11,160 bases of DNA. It comes from Thermoproteota archaeon. Its GTDB lineage: Archaea > Korarchaeota > Korarchaeia > Korarchaeales > Korarchaeaceae. A program made the translations under genes and the position numbers. The notes under the pieces are model-generated. The model did not search any database and was not told the origin of the DNA. It saw only the letters and a program-made list of their open reading frames with translations. The stretch spans positions 1 through 11,160 of the forward strand of contig QMVZ01000038.1 in the NCBI GenBank assembly GCA_003661365.1. The letters run 5' to 3'. Positions 10,623 through 11,160 of the stretch are shown in pieces (position 1 is the first letter of the stretch; each line of letters opens with the position of its first letter).

Positions 10623-11160
10623 TGTCAAGGATAGTTGTTCAGATATACTCGATGACCTCTCCGGAAGAGGCGGCGATGGTCTCATCCCTTGGAGCGGATC
10701 ATGTTGGTATGATGGTCTGGCTTAAGGAAACTCATTTGCCAATCCTATCAGTTCAGGACGCAAGAAAGGTTGCCAGAGGGGTAGAGGGAAGTTCGAAGGT
10801 GGTTATAATACCTACAACGCATGACGTAGGTGAGATCATTGAGATAGTTGAGAAAGTTGATCCAGATTATGTGCAAATAGCCAGTTATCCCAACTACTTG
10901 AGTTTTGAGTCCTTTGTCCTCCTTTCGGAGAAGCTCAGATCCGGAGGAACGAGGGTGATAAGGGTCATCCCAGTAAATGGGCATAAGAGCCTTGAAATGG
11001 CCTTACTTTATGAGAGGCATTGCGACGTCATAATGACTGATAGTGCTGGGAAACCGCCCTTTCCACACGTCAGAGGATTCATAGGAGGTACTGGAAAAAC
11101 TCATAACTGGATGATAAGCGCAGAGATAAGGAAAAGGATTAAGAAGCCCCTTATTTTGGC
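10619..11160 (+). CDS. TrpF-like TIM-barrel protein (partial, runs off the window)
   Basis: At least 180 residues match the phosphoribosylanthranilate isomerase (TrpF, PF00697) layout: an opening strand VVQIYSMTSPEEAAMVSSLG, VGMMVW at 29-34, VVIIPTTHDVGEII at 61-74, DYVQIASYP at 83-91, CDVIMTDSAG at 135-144, and the phosphate loop GGTGKTHNW at 156-164, ending in PLILA. True TrpF has a catalytic cysteine in K-I-C-G near the front; here that position is in QIYSM, with no cysteine. The general-acid aspartate seems kept (D141). The usual Q-L-H-G motif is QIASY. The protein is therefore probably a paralog with another substrate. The start is ATG at 10619, overlapping the kinase stop; a second ATG follows at 10622. 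No stop is reached. Confidence 0.8.
   Translation, partial: MMSRIVVQIYSMTSPEEAAMVSSLGADHVGMMVWLKETHLPILSVQDARKVARGVEGSSKVVIIPTTHDVGEIIEIVEKVDPDYVQIASYPNYLSFESFVLLSEKLRSGGTRVIRVIPVNGHKSLEMALLYERHCDVIMTDSAGKPPFPHVRGFIGGTGKTHNWMISAEIRKRIKKPLIL

Noticed and set aside
1..11160. CRISPR array or insertion sequence
   Set aside because: No regularly spaced repeats and no transposase were found; the repeats present are duplicated gene fragments and short palindromes.

Overview
The window looks like accessory DNA from a thermophilic archaeon, probably of the Thermoproteota/Korarchaeota side. The reasons are AT-rich TATA-like boxes about 25-35 nt before many starts, short or absent leaders, TTG and GTG starts, AGG/AGA-dominated arginine codons, and a very high density of VapBC/HicBA modules. 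The genus cannot be fixed from the sequence alone.

Positions 1-6314 are a toxin-antitoxin island. Apparently intact modules are hicB-hicA (131-578, +), a DUF217-type vapB with a PIN toxin (1249-1841, +), an AbrB-type antitoxin with a PIN toxin (2688-2046, -), a second AbrB/PIN pair (5187-4538, -) and a ribbon-helix-helix/PIN pair (5563-6314, +). Between them lie relics: a frameshifted PIN toxin (849-1110, -), a 5'-truncated copy of the ribbon-helix-helix antitoxin (1841-2049, +), a copy of the hicB 3' end (3123-3176, +) and the membrane anchor of a lost surface protein (2991-3122, -). A CPBP-type membrane protease (3341-3991, +) sits in the middle. A probable third cistron behind the 4538-5187 pair (4504-4014, -) is split by a frameshift.

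Positions 6417-8072 hold a small two-cluster ferredoxin (-) and a three-gene membrane/secreted cassette of unknown function (7023-8072, +), preceded by an inverted repeat.

Positions 8063-9710 are decayed again: trmO (tRNA m6t6A37 methyltransferase, -) broken by one frameshift near its 3' end, a PIN-domain gene cut at its 5' end against the start of trmO (8773-9131, +), and a multiply broken unknown gene (9269-9497, +).

Positions 9711-11160 are a tight two-gene metabolic operon: a PfkB-family sugar kinase overlapping by 4 nt a TrpF-like TIM-barrel protein that runs off the window. The second protein keeps the phosphate-loop signature but lacks the catalytic cysteine of true phosphoribosylanthranilate isomerase, so the pair may act in an uncharacterised sugar or nucleoside pathway. 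The overall picture is a mosaic of living and dead toxin-antitoxin loci next to otherwise ordinary genes.
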